A stretch of DNA of 64,000 bases from Nematostella vectensis (lineage: Eukaryota > Cnidaria > Anthozoa > Actiniaria > Edwardsiidae), in contig NC_064043.1 in the NCBI RefSeq assembly GCF_932526225.1, positions 8,485,501-8,549,500 of the forward strand. The letters run 5' to 3'. Each line of letters opens with the position of its first letter. Within the stretch, counting starts at the first letter, position 1. The position numbers were made by a program, and so were the translations under genes. The notes below the pieces were generated by a model that saw only the letters and a program-made list of their open reading frames with translations, ran no database searches and was not told where the DNA came from. Shown here one piece after another: positions 61,616 through 64,000 of the stretch.

Positions 61616-62321
61616 GGTAATTCCCTTGAATTGCACTGCGCACCCCTTCTGCGCATAGTGGCGCGCGCTGTTTGTTCGAATTTTCCGGTATTTTAGTGCG
61701 CGCGCGCCACAGTTATACAAGAAAACAAAGCAAAAGGCGCGCGTTTTTTACTTAAAATCGCTTTGACAGAAAAACGAAGTCGGTTACCCCCATTTTTTAT
61801 TTGCTCAAATAGTTAAATATATACGGAAAAATGATATACTGAAAGAAGAAAAAAAGTTGGCTTGTAAAAGTTCGTTTATGTTTTCTTAAATGCCGTAAGA
61901 ATACTTCAAAATGGCGCTTTTTACCGTATAAATAGTGGCGAAAACAGTGTCTTTTAGTGCGATCTCTTAAAATGTGAATAGTTTTGAATGTTAGCCACTA
62001 CGGGTTATTGTTTAGGGGATCGGATTTTGGCAGCTCGGCAAACAGAATTTTGTTTTCTAAAGACTATAGGCACTACTTTTGAAAATTTAGAGTTGTGATT
62101 TTTCCTCGCGCGATCCATCCTCGGGGACCCAGGGCGTCGCTAAGATCGGGCACACAGGGAGCGCGCGAAAAAGAAAGAGCACTGAAAGACGTCTTTCAGC
62201 CTGTTTCTTTCTAGCGCCGCGCTCCCTGTGTGCCCGATCTTTTGAAAGCCCTTAACTTCAATATTGTTTATTCCAAGTTTTAAAAAATTCTGGGTTGTAG
62301 AACTATTTCAAGGGAATTACC
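61616..62321. mobile_element. 706-bp MITE with TTAA target duplications (piggyBac-type)
   Basis: GGTAATTCCCTTGAA (61616-61630) and its exact inverse (62307-62321) are flanked by TTAA on both sides (61612-61615 and 62322-62325). The interior is rich in GCGCGC and holds a 100-bp palindrome (62142-62241) centred on CTGAAAGACGTCTTTCAG, with GATCGGGCACACAGGGAGCG outside it. No transposase ORF. It interrupts a minisatellite. Confidence 0.85.
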
Positions 62322-62978
62322 TTAATGGGATTAGTCAGGCAAGGGTGTGGTCACCCTCCACTACTTATTGGTTTGTTAACCCTCCATCCTTATAGGGTGT
62401 AGTCAACCTAAACTATGGTATCATGCAAAGGTGTGATCGCCCTCCACTTCTTATGGGTACAGGCAAGGGTGTGGTTTTACAGAACAACAAAGAACAACTT
62501 CACAATAAACAAAGGGATTTATCTTTCCGTTGGCATGAGACATTATATTTCATATGGAAAAATCCTTGCAATATATTAAATCGGGGCAACATAAAAATAT
62601 GTTTTACCCCAAATCACGAGGAAACCAACCCGATCCCCTGCACGCTATTTCAGGTGATTGAGGCACTCGGGCACATTAAGTTATAACTCATTTCCTAGAC
62701 GCTCTTCCCCATGTTCTCCGCCCTTGGTTTCTGCGGATGGTTGAAGATGGGGCCAACACACATAACATATCGACAACCGTTTCTGGTCTTTTTTGTATGA
62801 TGGCATCATAAACCATGCCAAGCGCTGTCCAAGGAAGGCATGGCGTATCACATATGCACAGATAGCTTATTCTTCATCTTCTCTTGCATAATGTCTGGTT
62901 CTGCCAAAAGGCTTCCAGTAAAGCACTCAGTCTGGACCGACTGGCCAGGAAGTTAAATTTAGTGAATATCCAGGAATC

Positions 62979-63864
62979 TCACTCTGGCAGGAAGTACTTT
63001 GGTGTGGACATGTGATAATGGTGCTCGCCATAGTAATGACCAGCATAATAAGAACCAAACCTACAAAGGCAAACGATACTGCATCGATAAAACAGCTTGA
63101 GCAGCAAGTCCATCACAAAATACTCTTTGAATACCACTACCAGGGATAGGCCACCAAAATGCAGTGTTTGTAAGTAAAGACTCCCCCCCCCCCCCCACCA
63201 CAAGAATTTTCAACTCCTATTAGAGGGGGGTCAGAGTACAGAATATAACATTCGTCTGTGAACGCCTAGCTACATAACATTAATCTTAGTTTATATTGGA
63301 TAGAGTAGTATTCGCACATACACGGGACTAACTTTCAAGTCCCATCTTATAGTGTCTATAAAATTCGTGTATAAGGGAGGCCAAACTCAGAGGTCCAAAC
63401 TAGTTCTGTTTAAGCGAGTTGTAGCGATGTGTAGCTTCAATGCAGATGTGAAGGTGCAGCACCTCAGCCCCCCCCCCCCCCGTCCCTGCAATTTCAGACG
63501 GTGCCCTTCTCTCCCATTAACCTATCTACCACCCCCCTTGGCCCACAAAAAGTGGGACACAAATACTATGCTTTTTCCACATGACCCCCCCCCCTCGGCC
63601 AATCCTGGGTACACACCTGCTTCACGGCTATTCCTGTAAACCTCACCTATCGGTAAAGTGCAAATTCCTGGGAACTGCCCTCGGTGAAGTCGTCATTTTG
63701 TCGTTATCTTTGTATCTCTCTCCGTCCGCGGGTAGACGGAAGCGAGCCATCTGCACCTCTGTATCGCTCAGCCCACCATGTGAGATACGCGCGTAACCAA
63801 GCCTTGTGAGTCCACGATACATGATGTACTCACACCAGCGGTGACGGTCTGTGGAGTCGATATC
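62979..63864 (-). CDS. Unrecognised gene, last two exons, continues beyond right edge
   Basis: Penultimate exon 63647-63864 (acceptor TTTTTCTGTGAAG|GATATC, donor AG|GTGAGG) and last exon 62979-63060 (acceptor CTTTGTAG|GTTTGG). They join in phase (AG|G gives Arg) and end with STPKYFLPE and a stop. The visible 100 residues read [20 protein letters not shown]...[15 protein letters not shown]...[20 protein letters not shown]. They are rich in Tyr, His and Arg, without a signal or membrane segment. I do not recognise the family. Splice signals, open frame and biased composition make a real gene likely, but the 5' part lies outside. Confidence 0.6.
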
Positions 63865-64000
63865 CTTCACAGAAAAAGGTAAGGATTGAGTGTGATTAAA
63901 GAAATACTGCCTACCCACCCACAAAGGAAATTTTCTTACTAAACCCCCGAGAATAAACCAACTGGAATTGTCCAAAATACATTGTTTGCATAAAAAGCCG

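Larger units (their letters stand above)
60684..62978. other. Spacer between zinc-finger gene and the right-end gene (convergent)
   Basis: A poly(A) signal AATAAA at 61480-61485 could serve the zinc-finger gene. The spacer holds a 91-bp hairpin (60825-60915) and a minisatellite (GGTGTGGTCRCCCTCCACTA) around 61540-62460 that has been split by a TTAA-flanked MITE (61616-62321). No exon is recognised. Confidence 0.55.

Overview
This is nuclear DNA of an animal. The genes are split into many short exons with GT-AG introns, and almost every product has a clear human counterpart. The moderate AT richness, intron positions shared with vertebrate families, a bacterial-type amidohydrolase, a PHD-endonuclease-RT LINE and many small inverted-repeat elements fit an early-branching metazoan. 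An anthozoan cnidarian such as Nematostella is my best guess; that is inference, since no species marker was tested. The exon-intron models below were joined by hand from reading frame, splice phase and family similarity.

Layout, left to right. (1) 1-4627, minus: 5' part of cyclophilin-40 (PPID), running off the left edge. (2) 5077-6480, plus: SMIM20/MITRAC7, head-to-head with PPID. (3) 6853-15156, minus: a ZFAND2-type AN1/UIM protein of 12 exons; intron 7 holds an antisense LINE with a 1097-codon intact ORF. (4) 17948-18433, plus: a single-exon BTG1/2-like gene. (5) 20422-24209, minus: a two-HMG-box protein with acidic tail and a PIP-box-like N-terminus. (6) 26046-32819, minus: ZMYND10, 14 exons, a dynein-arm assembly factor. 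(7) 34332-39526, minus: an amidohydrolase-2 enzyme, 9 exons. (8) 39671-54472, plus: mitochondrial RNA polymerase POLRMT, 16 exons, whose start codon lies only 144 bp from that of the divergent amidohydrolase. (9) 58920-60683, plus: a C2H2 zinc-finger protein with 16 intact fingers and one broken. (10) 62979-63864, minus: the last two exons of an unrecognised gene continuing past the right edge.

Functional links are loose, as usual in animal genomes. SMIM20 (cytochrome oxidase assembly) and POLRMT (mtDNA transcription) are mitochondrial, PPID and ZMYND10 are (co)chaperone-related, and BTG and the HMG protein act on mRNA turnover and chromatin. Shared control is plausible at two divergent promoters (PPID/SMIM20 and amidohydrolase/POLRMT) and at the convergent SMIM20/ZFAND2 3' ends, where poly(A) signals on opposite strands lie a few bases apart.

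Introns and spacers are full of non-coding structure. There are MITE-like inverted-repeat elements (one with TTAA and one with TA target duplications), a 2.1 kb foldback element, tRNA-derived SINEs, at least 13 poly(G)/poly(C) runs of 12 nt or more, and several minisatellites. The most unusual is a minisatellite of about 37 bp units in POLRMT intron 7. It has amplified the intron's own 3' splice site about 12 times, and the last copy is the acceptor required by reading phase.
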